A stretch of DNA of 64,000 bases from Streptomyces chattanoogensis (GTDB lineage: Bacteria; Actinomycetota; Actinomycetes; Streptomycetales; Streptomycetaceae), in the NCBI RefSeq assembly GCF_001294335.1, contig NZ_LGKG01000143.1:1-64000 (forward strand), written 5' to 3'. The notes beneath the pieces were generated by a model, which was not told the origin of the DNA, ran no database searches, and saw only the letters and a program-made list of their open reading frames with translations. The stretch's first letter is position 1. Every line of letters begins with the position of its first letter. Positions 17,399-25,563 of the stretch are shown here, piece by piece. Made by a program: the position numbers and the translations under genes.

Positions 17399-18774
17399 TG
17401 GCCGTGGTCCGTGAATTCACCCTCCCTGACCTGGGGGAAGGCCTCACCGAGGCGACGATCGTGCAGTGGCTGGTCGAGGTCGGCCAGGTGGTGGCCGTCG
17501 ACCAGCCCGTGGTCGAGGTGGAGACCGCCAAGGCGATGGTGGAGGTGCCCTGCCCCTACGGCGGCGTGGTCACCGCCCGCTTCGGCGAGGAAGGGGCCGA
17601 GGTCCCGGTGGGGTCGCCGCTGGTGACGGTGGCGGTGGGCGCGGTGCCGGACGACCTGGCAGGCGAGGGTGCGGGCGACGGGGCGGCCGGTGCCGCCGGA
17701 GCGGCGGACACCGGGCCCCCGGAGGAGTCCACCGGCTCGGGAAATGTGCTGGTCGGCTACGGAACGAGCGAGGCCGCGGCGCGTCGGCGGAGGGTCCGGC
17801 CGGCAGGCGCCGGTCCCGCGCAGGACGTACCGGGCCCGCCCGAGCGGGCCGCGGCCCCCGTCGCCACCGCCCCCGAGAGCCGTACGATCCCCGTCATCTC
17901 GCCGCTGGTGCGCCGCATGGCGCGGGAAAACGGCCTGGACCTGGGGGAACTGACCGGGTCAGGGCGGGACGGGCTGATTCTGCGCTCGGACGTTGAGCGG
18001 GCGATCCGGGAGCGGGAGACGGCCACCACGGCGGCCTCCGTGGCGGGCGCGGTAGGGGCCGCGTCCGCCGCCGGGGCCGCACCGCAGGCCGAGCGCATCC
18101 CGCTGAAGGGAATGCGGGGCGCCGCGGCCGAGAAGTTCAGCCGCAGCCGCCAGGAGATCCCGGACGCCACCTGCTGGGTGGACGCCGACGCCACCGAACT
18201 CCTCGCCGCCCGCCGGGCGATGAACGTCCCCGGCGCCCCCAAGGTGTCGCTGCTCGCGCTGCTGGCCCGGGTCACCACGGCCGCGCTGGCCCGGTTCCCC
18301 GAGCTCAACGCGACCGTCGACACCCGGACCCGGGAGATCGTCCGGCTGCCCGCCGTCCACCTGGGCTTCGCCGCCCAGACCGACCGCGGCCTGGTCGTCC
18401 CGGTGGTGCGCGACGCCCACACCCGCACGGTCGAGGACCTGTCGGCCGAGATGGCCCGGCTCACCGAGACCGCCCGGACCGGCGGGCTCTCTCCGTCCGA
18501 GCTGACCCACGGCACCTTCACCCTCAACAACTACGGCGTCTTCGGCGTCGACGGCTCCACGCCGATCATCAACCACCCCGAGGCCGCGATGCTCGGCGTC
18601 GGCCGGATAGCCGCCAAACCCTGGGTCCACGAAGGTGAGCTGGCCGTCCGGCAGGTCGTCCAGCTGTCGTTCACCTTCGACCACCGGGTGTGCGACGGCG
18701 CCACGGCCGGCGGCTTCCTGCGGTTCGTCGCCGACTGTGTCGAACAACCGGCGCTGCTGCTGCGCACGCTGTGA
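17398..18774 (+). CDS. bkdC: branched-chain 2-oxoacid dehydrogenase E2 (acyltransferase)
   Basis: 458 aa. One N-terminal lipoyl domain with the lipoylated Lys at residue 45 (ETAKAMVEV), a Gly/Ala/Pro linker, a peripheral-subunit-binding domain (about residues 165-200: SPLVRRMARENGLDL) and a C-terminal acyltransferase domain with the catalytic FDHRVCDG, His 429 and Asp 433. It accepts the acyl group from E1 and hands it to CoA. It has a single lipoyl domain, unlike multi-lipoyl PDH E2. The dihydrolipoyl dehydrogenase E3 is not encoded nearby and must come from elsewhere. Followed by an imperfect long hairpin. Confidence 0.94.
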
Positions 18775-18776
18775 GA

Positions 18777-18830
18777 CGTCGGGGTGCCGCGCGCAGCCGT
18801 AGCCCGGTGGCTGCCGCGACACCTTCGACG
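18777..18830 (+). terminator. imperfect hairpin after bkdC
   Basis: The arms CGTCGGGGTGCCGCG-CGCAGCC (18777-18798) and GGCTGCCGCGACACCTTCGACG (18809-18830) pair with a few mismatches. They start three bases after the bkdC stop, consistent with a terminator for bkdABC. Confidence 0.5.
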
Positions 18831-18876
18831 GCCGTGACCCCTGTGTGAACGCGAAGACCCTGGTGATACTCAAGGG

Positions 18877-19782
18877 GTGAGCGACCACACCGACTACGAC
18901 AGCATCGTGCTGGCCGGAGGCGCGGCCCGGCGGCTCGGCGGGGCGGACAAACCCGCCCTGTCGGTCGGCGGCCGCGCCCTGCTGGACCGGGTCCTCGCCG
19001 CCTGCACCGATGCGGCGATCACCGTCGTCGTCGGCCCCCGGCGCCCGGCGGGCCGCCCCGTGGTCCGCGCCCTGGAGGACCCGCCCGGCGGCGGCCCGCT
19101 CGCCGCGCTCGACGTCGGCCTGAGGCACACCACCGCCCCCACCGTCCTCGTCCTCTCCGCCGACCTGCCGTTCCTGACGCCCGGGACCGTACGCGCCCTC
19201 CTCGCGGCGGCGACCGGGACGGCCGACGGCGGCACGCCCCGCGACGGGGCCCTGCTGCGCGACGCCGGCGGGCGCGACCAGCCGCTGGTCGCCGCCTACC
19301 GGGCCGAGTCGCTGCGCCGCGAACTGGCCCTGCTGCGCGCCGAACACGGCACCCTGACCGGACTGCCGCTGCGCGCACTGCTGGCCGAGCTGGCGCTGGA
19401 ACGGGTCCCGGACGCCACGTCCACGGCCTCCTTCGACTGCGACACCTGGGAAGACATCGGCGTGGCACGCGCCCGCATCAGGGAGCATGGACATGTGTTG
19501 GACGAATGGATCACCGCAGTAAAGGCCGAACTGGGCATCGACCTCGAGGTCGACACCGCGACCCTGCTCGACCTCGCCCGGGACGCCGCACACGGCGTGG
19601 CCCGCCCGGCCGCCCCGCTGACGACCTTTCTGATCGGCTACGCGGCGGGCCGGCAGGGCGCCGATGTGGCCGAGCTGGCCCAGCGGGCCGCCGCCCTGGC
19701 CAACCGATGGGCCGCCGAGGGCGAGGAGAGCGCGGACGGGGCCCCCGGCGCCACGGGCGGCGAAACGAAGCCCGCGGAATGA
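18877..19782 (+). CDS. MobA-like nucleotidyltransferase fused to DUF6457
   Basis: 301 aa, GTG start. Residues 1-about 195 form a MobA-type nucleotidyltransferase: LAGGAARRLGGADKP is the GTP/Mg loop and LVLSADLPFL the metal-binding Asp motif. MobA attaches GMP to molybdopterin to make the guanine dinucleotide cofactor. Residues about 208-275 (LDEWITAVKAELGID, ARDAAHGVARPAAPLTTFLIGYAAG) match DUF6457, a small helical domain found in actinobacteria alone or fused to MobA. The next gene, moeA-like, overlaps it by 4 bp, placing both in molybdenum cofactor synthesis. The role of the DUF6457 part is unknown. Confidence 0.85.
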   Translation: MSDHTDYDSIVLAGGAARRLGGADKPALSVGGRALLDRVLAACTDAAITVVVGPRRPAGRPVVRALEDPPGGGPLAALDVGLRHTTAPTVLVLSADLPFLTPGTVRALLAAATGTADGGTPRDGALLRDAGGRDQPLVAAYRAESLRRELALLRAEHGTLTGLPLRALLAELALERVPDATSTASFDCDTWEDIGVARARIREHGHVLDEWITAVKAELGIDLEVDTATLLDLARDAAHGVARPAAPLTTFLIGYAAGRQGADVAELAQRAAALANRWAAEGEESADGAPGATGGETKPAE

Positions 19783-21362
19783 CCGAGGGGGAGTTCGACG
19801 CCGCGCTGGACGATGCGCTCGCGCTGGCCAACGGAGCCGTACCGGCGGGCGCCCGGCACGCTGCCGCGAGCGGGCCGCACGGTGCGGGCCGGGCGCCCGG
19901 CGCAGGTGACGCGTACGACGGGCCGTACGGCGCATGGAGCGAAACACCGGACCACGCGCACGCCCGGGGCACCGCCCCGGACAATCCGCCCGGTACGGGC
20001 ACCCCGGCCGATACGGGGGCCCCCTCCGGCACCGGCAGCACGCCCCCCGTCGGCACCCCCTCGCCTGCCGCCTCCCGCACCCCCGACCCGGCCCCGGTCG
20101 CCCCCTGTCCGTGGCACACCGCACGCGCCATCGCCCGCCGCGCCGCGCCCGGTCCGCTCCCGCCCGAGACGGCCCCGCTGGGCGAAGCACTCGGCCGCAC
20201 CCTCGCCGCCCCGCTCGCCGCCCTCACCGATCTGCCGTCCTTCGACACCTCGGCCATGGACGGCTGGGCGGTCTCCGGCCCCGGCCCCTGGCACCTCGAC
20301 CACCCCGGCGACGCCCCCGGCATCCTCGCCGGCCATGTCCCCACCGCCCCGCTCGCCGACGGCCATGCGATCGCCATCGCCACCGGGGCGCGGGTCCCGG
20401 CCGGCGCCACCGCCGTACTGCGCAGCGAGCACGGCGAGGTCCGGGAGATGACCGACGGCCGGTCCCGGCTGTATGCGCTGCGGCCCGCGTCGCCGGGCCA
20501 GGACATCCGCCCGCGCGGCCAGGAGTGCCGCAGCGGCGACCAACTCCTGGCGTCCGGCGCCCTGGTGACGCCCGCGGTCCTGGGCCTGGCCGCGGCCGCC
20601 GGTTACGACGAGCTGACCACGTACCCCCGCCCGCGGGTGGACGTCTTCGTCCTGGGCGATGAGCTGCTGCGCCACGGCCTGCCGCACGAGGGCCGGATCC
20701 GCGACGCGCTCGGCCCGATGCTCGGCCCCTGGCTGCAGGCGCTGGGGGCCGAGGCGGCCGCCCCGCGCCATCTCGCCGATGACCCCGACACCCTGTACGA
20801 GGCGATCGCCGGCTCGCGGGCCGATGTCGTCATCACCACGGGCGGCACCGCGGGGGGTCCGGTCGACCATGTGCACCCCACGCTCCACCGGCTGGGCTCC
20901 GAGGTGCTGGTGGACGGCGTGGAGGTACGGCCGGGGCACCCGATGCTGCTCGCCCGCATCACCCCGCACCGCCACCTCGTCGGGCTCCCCGGCAACCCCC
21001 TCGCCGCCGCCTCCGGCCTGCTCACCCTCGCCGAGCCGCTGCTGCGCACGCTGTCCGCCCGCCGTGCCCCGGCCCCGTACCGCACGCCGCTGTGGTCCTC
21101 GGTCCACGGCCATCCGCGCGACACCCGGCTCGTCCCGGTGTCCTATCGCGACGACGACCGCTACGGGCTGATGGCCGAACCGCTGCACTTCCACGGCCCC
21201 GCGATGCTGCGCGGGATCGCCGCCGCCGATGCGCTGGCCGTCATCCCGCCCGGCGGCGGGGACCGCGGTACCGAGGTCGAACTCCTCGAACTCCCCTGGG
21301 CGGCGGACTGGTCGCCGCCCGGGGCAACGCCCCCGTACGGCCCCTCCGGAGGCGCCGGGTGA
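19779..21362 (+). CDS. molybdopterin molybdotransferase MoeA-like protein
   Basis: 527 aa, longer than usual MoeA (about 410) because of a roughly 100-residue Gly/Ala/Pro/Thr-rich N-terminal extension of low complexity. From residue about 110 it is MoeA: SFDTSAMDGWAV, GARVPAGATAVLRSE, then the MoCF segment VVITTGGTAGGPVDHV and LPGNPLAAASG. MoeA inserts molybdate into adenylylated molybdopterin. ATG overlaps the mobA-fusion stop (ATGA). Some MoeA residues around the TGG(S/T)(S/T) loop read TAGG here, so activity is not certain and a divergent paralogue is possible. Start could also lie inside the extension. Confidence 0.82.
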   Translation: MTEGEFDAALDDALALANGAVPAGARHAAASGPHGAGRAPGAGDAYDGPYGAWSETPDHAHARGTAPDNPPGTGTPADTGAPSGTGSTPPVGTPSPAASRTPDPAPVAPCPWHTARAIARRAAPGPLPPETAPLGEALGRTLAAPLAALTDLPSFDTSAMDGWAVSGPGPWHLDHPGDAPGILAGHVPTAPLADGHAIAIATGARVPAGATAVLRSEHGEVREMTDGRSRLYALRPASPGQDIRPRGQECRSGDQLLASGALVTPAVLGLAAAAGYDELTTYPRPRVDVFVLGDELLRHGLPHEGRIRDALGPMLGPWLQALGAEAAAPRHLADDPDTLYEAIAGSRADVVITTGGTAGGPVDHVHPTLHRLGSEVLVDGVEVRPGHPMLLARITPHRHLVGLPGNPLAAASGLLTLAEPLLRTLSARRAPAPYRTPLWSSVHGHPRDTRLVPVSYRDDDRYGLMAEPLHFHGPAMLRGIAAADALAVIPPGGGDRGTEVELLELPWAADWSPPGATPPYGPSGGAG

Positions 21363-22519
21363 AGCTCCCGTCCCACGACGCAGCGGCGCGCGACGTCCCC
21401 GAGGACCGTTCGCACCGGGTGATACTGCCGCGCCGTGCCCCCGTGGCACCGCTGCGGCAGGTCACCCGCCGCCTGATGATGGCGCTGCTGGTCCTGATCG
21501 CGACGGTCTTCATCGTGTGGATCGACCGCGCGGAGTACCACGACAACGCCGACGGCTCGGTGGATTTCCTCGACTGCGTCTACTACGCGACGGTCACGCT
21601 CTCGACCACCGGCTACGGCGACATCGTCCCGTACGGGGACAGTGCGCGGCTGCTCAACATCCTGCTCATCACGCCGCTGCGGGTGCTGTTCCTGATCATC
21701 TTGGTCGGCACGACACTGGAGGTGCTGACCGAGCGCACCCGCGAGCAGTGGCAACTCAAACGCTGGAGAACCGCCGTGCGCGACCACACCGTCATCGTCG
21801 GATACGGCACCAAGGGCCGCAGCGCCGTCCAGACCCTCCGTGCCACGGGCCTGTCCCGGGAGAAGATCGTCATCGTCGACCCCAGCCCCAAGGTGATCGA
21901 GGCCGCGGTGGCCGAGGGGTTCGCGGGGGTGGTCGGCGATGCGACCCGCAGCGATGTACTGCTGCGGGCCGAGGTCCAGCGCGCCCACCAGGTCGTCATC
22001 GCCACCCAGCGCGATGACACCGCCGTGCTGGTCTCCTTGACCGCCCGTCAGCTCAACAAGCGGGCGAACATCGTCGCGGCGGTGCGGGAGGAGGAGAACG
22101 CTCCGCTGCTGCGGCAGTCCGGTGCCGACGCCGTGATCACCTCGGCGAGCGCGGCCGGGCGGCTGCTGGGGCTCTCGGTGCACAGTCCGAGTGCGGGAAC
22201 GGTCATGGAGGATCTGATCCAGCAGGGCAGCGGACTGGACCTGATCGAGCGGCCGGTGGTGAAGTCCGAGGTCGGCAAGTCGGTGCGGGAGACCGATGAC
22301 CTGGTCGTCTCGGTGCTGCGGGGCCACCGCCTGATCGGTTACGACGACCCGGCGGCCAGCCCGCTGCAGTCCACCGACCGGCTGATCACCATCGTCCGCG
22401 CGGCCGCGACGGAGGAGCCGGACATCCCCGGCAGGCCGAACCGCGCCCAGTCCACCACGCTGCCCGGCACCGGCATCTCGCCGATGCGCCGGGCGGACGA
22501 TTACCGGCCGGACGAGTAG
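21359..22519 (+). CDS. potassium channel with cytoplasmic TrkA-N/RCK domain
   Basis: 386 aa from GTG 21359, overlapping the moeA stop (GTGA). Two membrane helices flank a pore loop with the selectivity filter TTGYGD (residues 83-88), followed by an RCK domain with a nucleotide-binding GYGTKG motif (about residues 142-148) and a C-terminal RCK_C-like part. A single-pore K+ channel of the two-helix type, gated by cytoplasmic ligand such as Ca2+ or nucleotide. Its sharing of a transcript with molybdenum cofactor genes has no obvious functional reason. Confidence 0.93.
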   Translation: MKLPSHDAAARDVPEDRSHRVILPRRAPVAPLRQVTRRLMMALLVLIATVFIVWIDRAEYHDNADGSVDFLDCVYYATVTLSTTGYGDIVPYGDSARLLNILLITPLRVLFLIILVGTTLEVLTERTREQWQLKRWRTAVRDHTVIVGYGTKGRSAVQTLRATGLSREKIVIVDPSPKVIEAAVAEGFAGVVGDATRSDVLLRAEVQRAHQVVIATQRDDTAVLVSLTARQLNKRANIVAAVREEENAPLLRQSGADAVITSASAAGRLLGLSVHSPSAGTVMEDLIQQGSGLDLIERPVVKSEVGKSVRETDDLVVSVLRGHRLIGYDDPAASPLQSTDRLITIVRAAATEEPDIPGRPNRAQSTTLPGTGISPMRRADDYRPDE

Positions 22520-22629
22520 CCGCGCCGACACGGACAGCGTGCCCTTCGGCAGCTGACCGCCGGTACCGGCTGCGGTCCGCGGCACCCGCCCCATCGCCCC
22601 CTGCCCGGTCGACGAGTAGCCTCGCGCTC

Positions 22630-23607
22630 ATGCGAGCGATCACTATCCCGGAGCCCGGTGGCCCGGAAGCACTTGTCTGGGCGGATGTGCCCGATCCGCA
22701 GCCCGCCGAGGGCGAGGTCCTCATCGAGGTCGTGGCCAGCGCCGTGAACCGCGCGGACCTGCTGCAGCGTCAGGGCTTCTACGACCCGCCGCCCGGCTCC
22801 TCGCCGTACCCCGGCCTGGAGTGCTCCGGCCGGATCGTCGCGGTCGGTCCGGGGGTGCACGGCTGGGCCATCGGCGACGAGGTGTGCGCGCTGCTGGCGG
22901 GCGGCGGTTACGCCGAAAAGGTGGCCGTCCCGGCCGGGCAGGTGCTGCCGCTGCCGCCCGGCCTCGATCTGGTGGCGGCCGCCGCACTGCCCGAGGTGGC
23001 ATGCACCGTCTGGTCCAACGTCTTCATGATCGCGCACCTGCGGCCCGGCGAGACGCTGCTGGTCCACGGCGGTGCCAGCGGTATCGGCACGATGGCGATC
23101 CAGCTCGCCAAGGCGGTCGGCGCGCGGGTCGCGGTCACCGCGGGCGGTCCCGAGAAGCTGGCCCGCTGCGCGGAGCTGGGCGCCGACATCCTCATCGACT
23201 ACCGCGAACAGGACTTCGTCCAGGAACTCCGCAAGGCCACCGACGGCAAGGGCGCGGACGTCATCCTCGACATCATCGGCGCGAAGTACCTGCAGAAAAA
23301 CGTCAAGGCGCTGGCGGTCAGCGGGCGGCTGGCGATCATCGGGATGCAGGGCGGGGTGAAGGCGGAGCTGAATCTCGCCGCCCTGCTCGCCAAGCGCGCC
23401 GCGATCACCGCCACCGGTCTGCGCGCCCGCCCGCTGAGCGAGAAGGCGGCCATTGTCGCGGCCGTGCGCGAGCATGTCTGGCCGCTGATCGGCAACGGCC
23501 AGGTGCGGCCGATCGTGGACCGTACGATCCCGATGGCGGACGCCGCCGAGGCGCATCGCGTGGTGGACGCGAGCGCACATGTCGGCAAGGTCGTCCTGAC
23601 GGTCTGA
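22630..23607 (+). CDS. NAD(P)H quinone oxidoreductase (MDR family)
   Basis: 325 aa, the normal length of a zinc-free medium-chain reductase of the quinone oxidoreductase/PIG3 type. N-terminal GroES-like barrel (PGLECSGRI near residue 62), Rossmann domain with HGGASGIGTMAIQLAK (about residues 141-156), and no catalytic zinc ligands. It reduces quinones or electrophilic enones with NADPH; the natural substrate is unknown. Monocistronic; the ATG is about 110 bp after the channel gene. Confidence 0.9.
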   Translation: MRAITIPEPGGPEALVWADVPDPQPAEGEVLIEVVASAVNRADLLQRQGFYDPPPGSSPYPGLECSGRIVAVGPGVHGWAIGDEVCALLAGGGYAEKVAVPAGQVLPLPPGLDLVAAAALPEVACTVWSNVFMIAHLRPGETLLVHGGASGIGTMAIQLAKAVGARVAVTAGGPEKLARCAELGADILIDYREQDFVQELRKATDGKGADVILDIIGAKYLQKNVKALAVSGRLAIIGMQGGVKAELNLAALLAKRAAITATGLRARPLSEKAAIVAAVREHVWPLIGNGQVRPIVDRTIPMADAAEAHRVVDASAHVGKVVLTV

Positions 23608-23720
23608 CCGCCCGCCGCGACCGGCAGGCTCCGCGTACGCCGACAACCCGGAGCCCGCGCCGACCGCGGCCGGAACCGCCGCTGTCCGCGGCCCCTCCCG
23701 TCCACGACACATAACCCGAT

Positions 23721-23760
23721 CGACATGTCCAAGATGTCGTGAATCTAGTCACATGTGACT
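23721..23760. promoter_or_regulatory. two dyads upstream of a secreted-protein gene
   Basis: CGACAT (23721-23726) and ATGTCG (23734-23739) form a perfect inverted repeat with a 7-bp spacer. A 14-bp perfect palindrome AGTCACATGTGACT follows at 23747-23760. Both lie 44-83 bp before the GTG at 23804, in the DNA expected to hold the promoter. Their proteins are unknown. Confidence 0.5.
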
Positions 23761-23803
23761 CTGGGCATGTCACTCGACGGCTCGGCACGGGAGGGGCACG
23801 GCT

Positions 23804-24604
23804 GTGGCTCCAGGATTCCGTTCGCGCATGACCACCGGTCTGCTGGTGGCCGCCGCCGCTCTGCCCGTCCCGCTGGCGACCACCGCGCTGGCCGCGGAGC
23901 AGCGGGCCGCTCCGCCCGACCGCCCGTCACACCTCGTACGGGGGCATGCACTGCCCGACGGCTATGCGGCGGATCCACCGCTGGCCGGAAACCGGGCGGG
24001 AGAAGGCCGCGGACACCCCGGTCGCCCGGAGTCGCTGGAATACCTGCCGGGAGTCCCGAGGCCGGATGCCGACATGCACATCGCGGACCTCCCCGTCCTG
24101 CGGGATTTCTTCGCCCATATCCCCGATGAGACGCCGCGCTACCCGGATGAGCCGCCCGAGTACCTCCCCTGGCACGACCCCCGTTACGGGCTAGACCCGG
24201 ACGACTCCTCGCCGGACGACGATCCGGACGCCCCGGGCCCGGAGGATTCCCCGTCCGGCTCCCCCGAGAGTCCGTCCGACGAGGCGCAGGACCCCGGCCG
24301 TCCGGCGCCGTCCGACCCACCACCCGCACCCCCTCGGTCCGCCGCGCCCGGTCCTTCCCCCGGACCCCACTCCGACGTCGCGGGCGGCCTCGGCCACCGC
24401 CCGTACAAGCCCCTCCAGCCGCCCTCACCGTCCAAGAAGCGGCACCACACCCCACCGGACGACGCCGAACCGTCCGACCCGGCCGAGCCGTATGCGATGG
24501 AAACCCCCACGGCCCCGGTCGAACGCGTCCTCCCCATGGGCGCCGGCCTCGCCCTCACCGGCCTGGGCCTGGCCTTCCTGGGCCTGCGGCTACGCCGCCG
24601 CTGA
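23804..24604 (+). CDS. secreted/cell-surface Pro-rich protein with C-terminal anchor helix
   Basis: 266 aa, GTG start with GGAGGGG seven bases before it. Signal peptide at residues about 1-32 (ends TTALAAEQ). The body is Pro/Asp/Ser-rich and probably disordered, with repeated DDP and PSP runs (residues about 120-230). The last 25 residues are a hydrophobic Leu/Gly helix ending in RLRRR, a typical wall-spanning C-terminal membrane anchor, but no LPxTG sortase motif precedes it. No domain is recognised. It sits alone, with two perfect dyads upstream and a parS cluster immediately after. Possibly a cell-wall-spanning or developmental surface protein. Confidence 0.7.
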   Translation: MAPGFRSRMTTGLLVAAAALPVPLATTALAAEQRAAPPDRPSHLVRGHALPDGYAADPPLAGNRAGEGRGHPGRPESLEYLPGVPRPDADMHIADLPVLRDFFAHIPDETPRYPDEPPEYLPWHDPRYGLDPDDSSPDDDPDAPGPEDSPSGSPESPSDEAQDPGRPAPSDPPPAPPRSAAPGPSPGPHSDVAGGLGHRPYKPLQPPSPSKKRHHTPPDDAEPSDPAEPYAMETPTAPVERVLPMGAGLALTGLGLAFLGLRLRRR

Positions 24605-24618
24605 GCCGGAAGCCGGCT

Positions 24619-24632
24619 GTTTCACGTGAAAC
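24619..24632. promoter_or_regulatory. parS: parS site
   Basis: Perfect GTTTCACGTGAAAC, the ParB-binding centromere sequence of Streptomyces; first of four in this cluster. Confidence 0.9.
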
Positions 24633-24671
24633 ACCGCACCAGAGGAACCGCGCAATTCCCCGGCACTCACC

Positions 24672-24685
24672 GTTTCACGTGAAAC
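24672..24685. promoter_or_regulatory. parS: parS site
   Basis: Perfect GTTTCACGTGAAAC; second of the cluster. Confidence 0.9.
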
Positions 24686-24708
24686 AGACAGCTCACCGAA
24701 AAGTCACC

Positions 24709-24722
24709 GTTTCACGTGAAAC
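24709..24722. promoter_or_regulatory. parS: parS site
   Basis: Perfect GTTTCACGTGAAAC; third of the cluster. Confidence 0.9.
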
Positions 24723-24742
24723 CAGCCCGACCGTCACGCACG

Positions 24743-24756
24743 GTTTCACGTGAAAC
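24743..24756. promoter_or_regulatory. parS: parS site
   Basis: Perfect GTTTCACGTGAAAC; fourth of the cluster. Confidence 0.9.
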
Positions 24757-24913
24757 AACCGAGGGTGAGTGCGGTGCCAGGCCTCCTGGACTTCCCCCCT
24801 GCACCCTGCGGCCGATCCCGCATTTTCTCCCGGCCCCGCGTCCGGCGGGCTCAAAACAACGGAACGAGCACGGCGCCGCACCCGCCAACGTGCGGGTACG
24901 CGACAATGGCGGC

Positions 24914-25474
24914 ATGGATATGCCGATGAACGAACGGTCGCAGGAGAACCCGCACGTCCTGGTTGTCGGCCCGGACGGCATGGCGCTCGGCAGTGCCGGC
25001 CCCGGTGGCGGCGGGGACAACGGCGAAGAGCCCCGCGAGGTTCCGGTGACCGACATGGTCGAACAGCCTGCCAAGGTCATGCGCATCGGCAGCATGATCA
25101 AGCAGCTGCTGGAGGAGGTGAAGTCCGCCCCTCTGGACGAGGCGAGCCGGGTCCGCCTCAAGGAGATCCACGCCAGCTCGGTGAAGGAGCTGGAAGACGG
25201 ACTGGCGCCCGAGCTGGTGGAGGAGCTGGAGCGGCTCTCCCTGCCGTTCACCGACGAATCGGTGCCGACGGAATCGGAACTGCGCATCGCCCAGGCCCAG
25301 TTGGTGGGCTGGCTGGAGGGCCTCTTCCACGGCATCCAGACCGCGCTGTTCGCCCAGCAGATGGCGGCCCGCGCCCAGCTGGAGTCCATGCGCCGCGCCC
25401 TGCCGCCCGGCGCCCCGACCGACGGCGACGAGATCCCCGGTCACGGCGGTGCCCGGTCGGGTCCGTATCTCTAG
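24914..25474 (+). CDS. bpa: bacterial proteasome activator Bpa
   Basis: 186 aa from ATG 24914; further ATGs at 24920 and 24926 are possible, and no strong Shine-Dalgarno sequence decides. The helical core (MVEQPAKVMRIGSMIKQLLEEVKSAPLDE, then FTDESVPTESELRIAQAQLVGWLEGLFHGIQTALFAQQMAAR, written here as separate blocks of the family) is that of Bpa/PafE, a ring-shaped ATP-independent activator that opens the 20S proteasome for unfolded substrates. The C-terminus GPYL corresponds to the GQYL tail that docks into the proteasome. The proteasome genes themselves are elsewhere. Ends at a strong terminator shared with the converging kinase gene. Confidence 0.92.
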   Translation: MDMPMNERSQENPHVLVVGPDGMALGSAGPGGGGDNGEEPREVPVTDMVEQPAKVMRIGSMIKQLLEEVKSAPLDEASRVRLKEIHASSVKELEDGLAPELVEELERLSLPFTDESVPTESELRIAQAQLVGWLEGLFHGIQTALFAQQMAARAQLESMRRALPPGAPTDGDEIPGHGGARSGPYL

Positions 25475-25497
25475 GCCGCAGTGGCAGTACGACAGGA

Positions 25498-25528
25498 GGG
25501 GCCGGCACGCGCGCTGCGTGCCGGCCCC
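25498..25528. terminator. 13-bp perfect stem between bpa and kinase gene
   Basis: GGGGCCGGCACGC (25498-25510) and GCGTGCCGGCCCC (25516-25528) pair perfectly around a 5-nt loop. It is between two converging genes and probably ends both transcripts. Confidence 0.8.
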
Positions 25529-25563
25529 TCCGCTGTGTCTCAGGCTCTGGACCCGTACCCCGG

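Larger units (their letters stand above)
24605..24913. other. intergenic parS cluster
   Basis: Between the surface-protein gene and bpa, 309 bp hold four perfect GTTTCACGTGAAAC sites (24619, 24672, 24709, 24743) within 138 bp, spaced 53, 37 and 34 bp. The remainder (24757-24913) has no gene I can support. Confidence 0.9.

Noticed and set aside
17959..20190. 743-codon open frame antisense to bkdC and mobA
   Set aside because: Composition is a mirror of coding strand GC; no ribosome site or homology.
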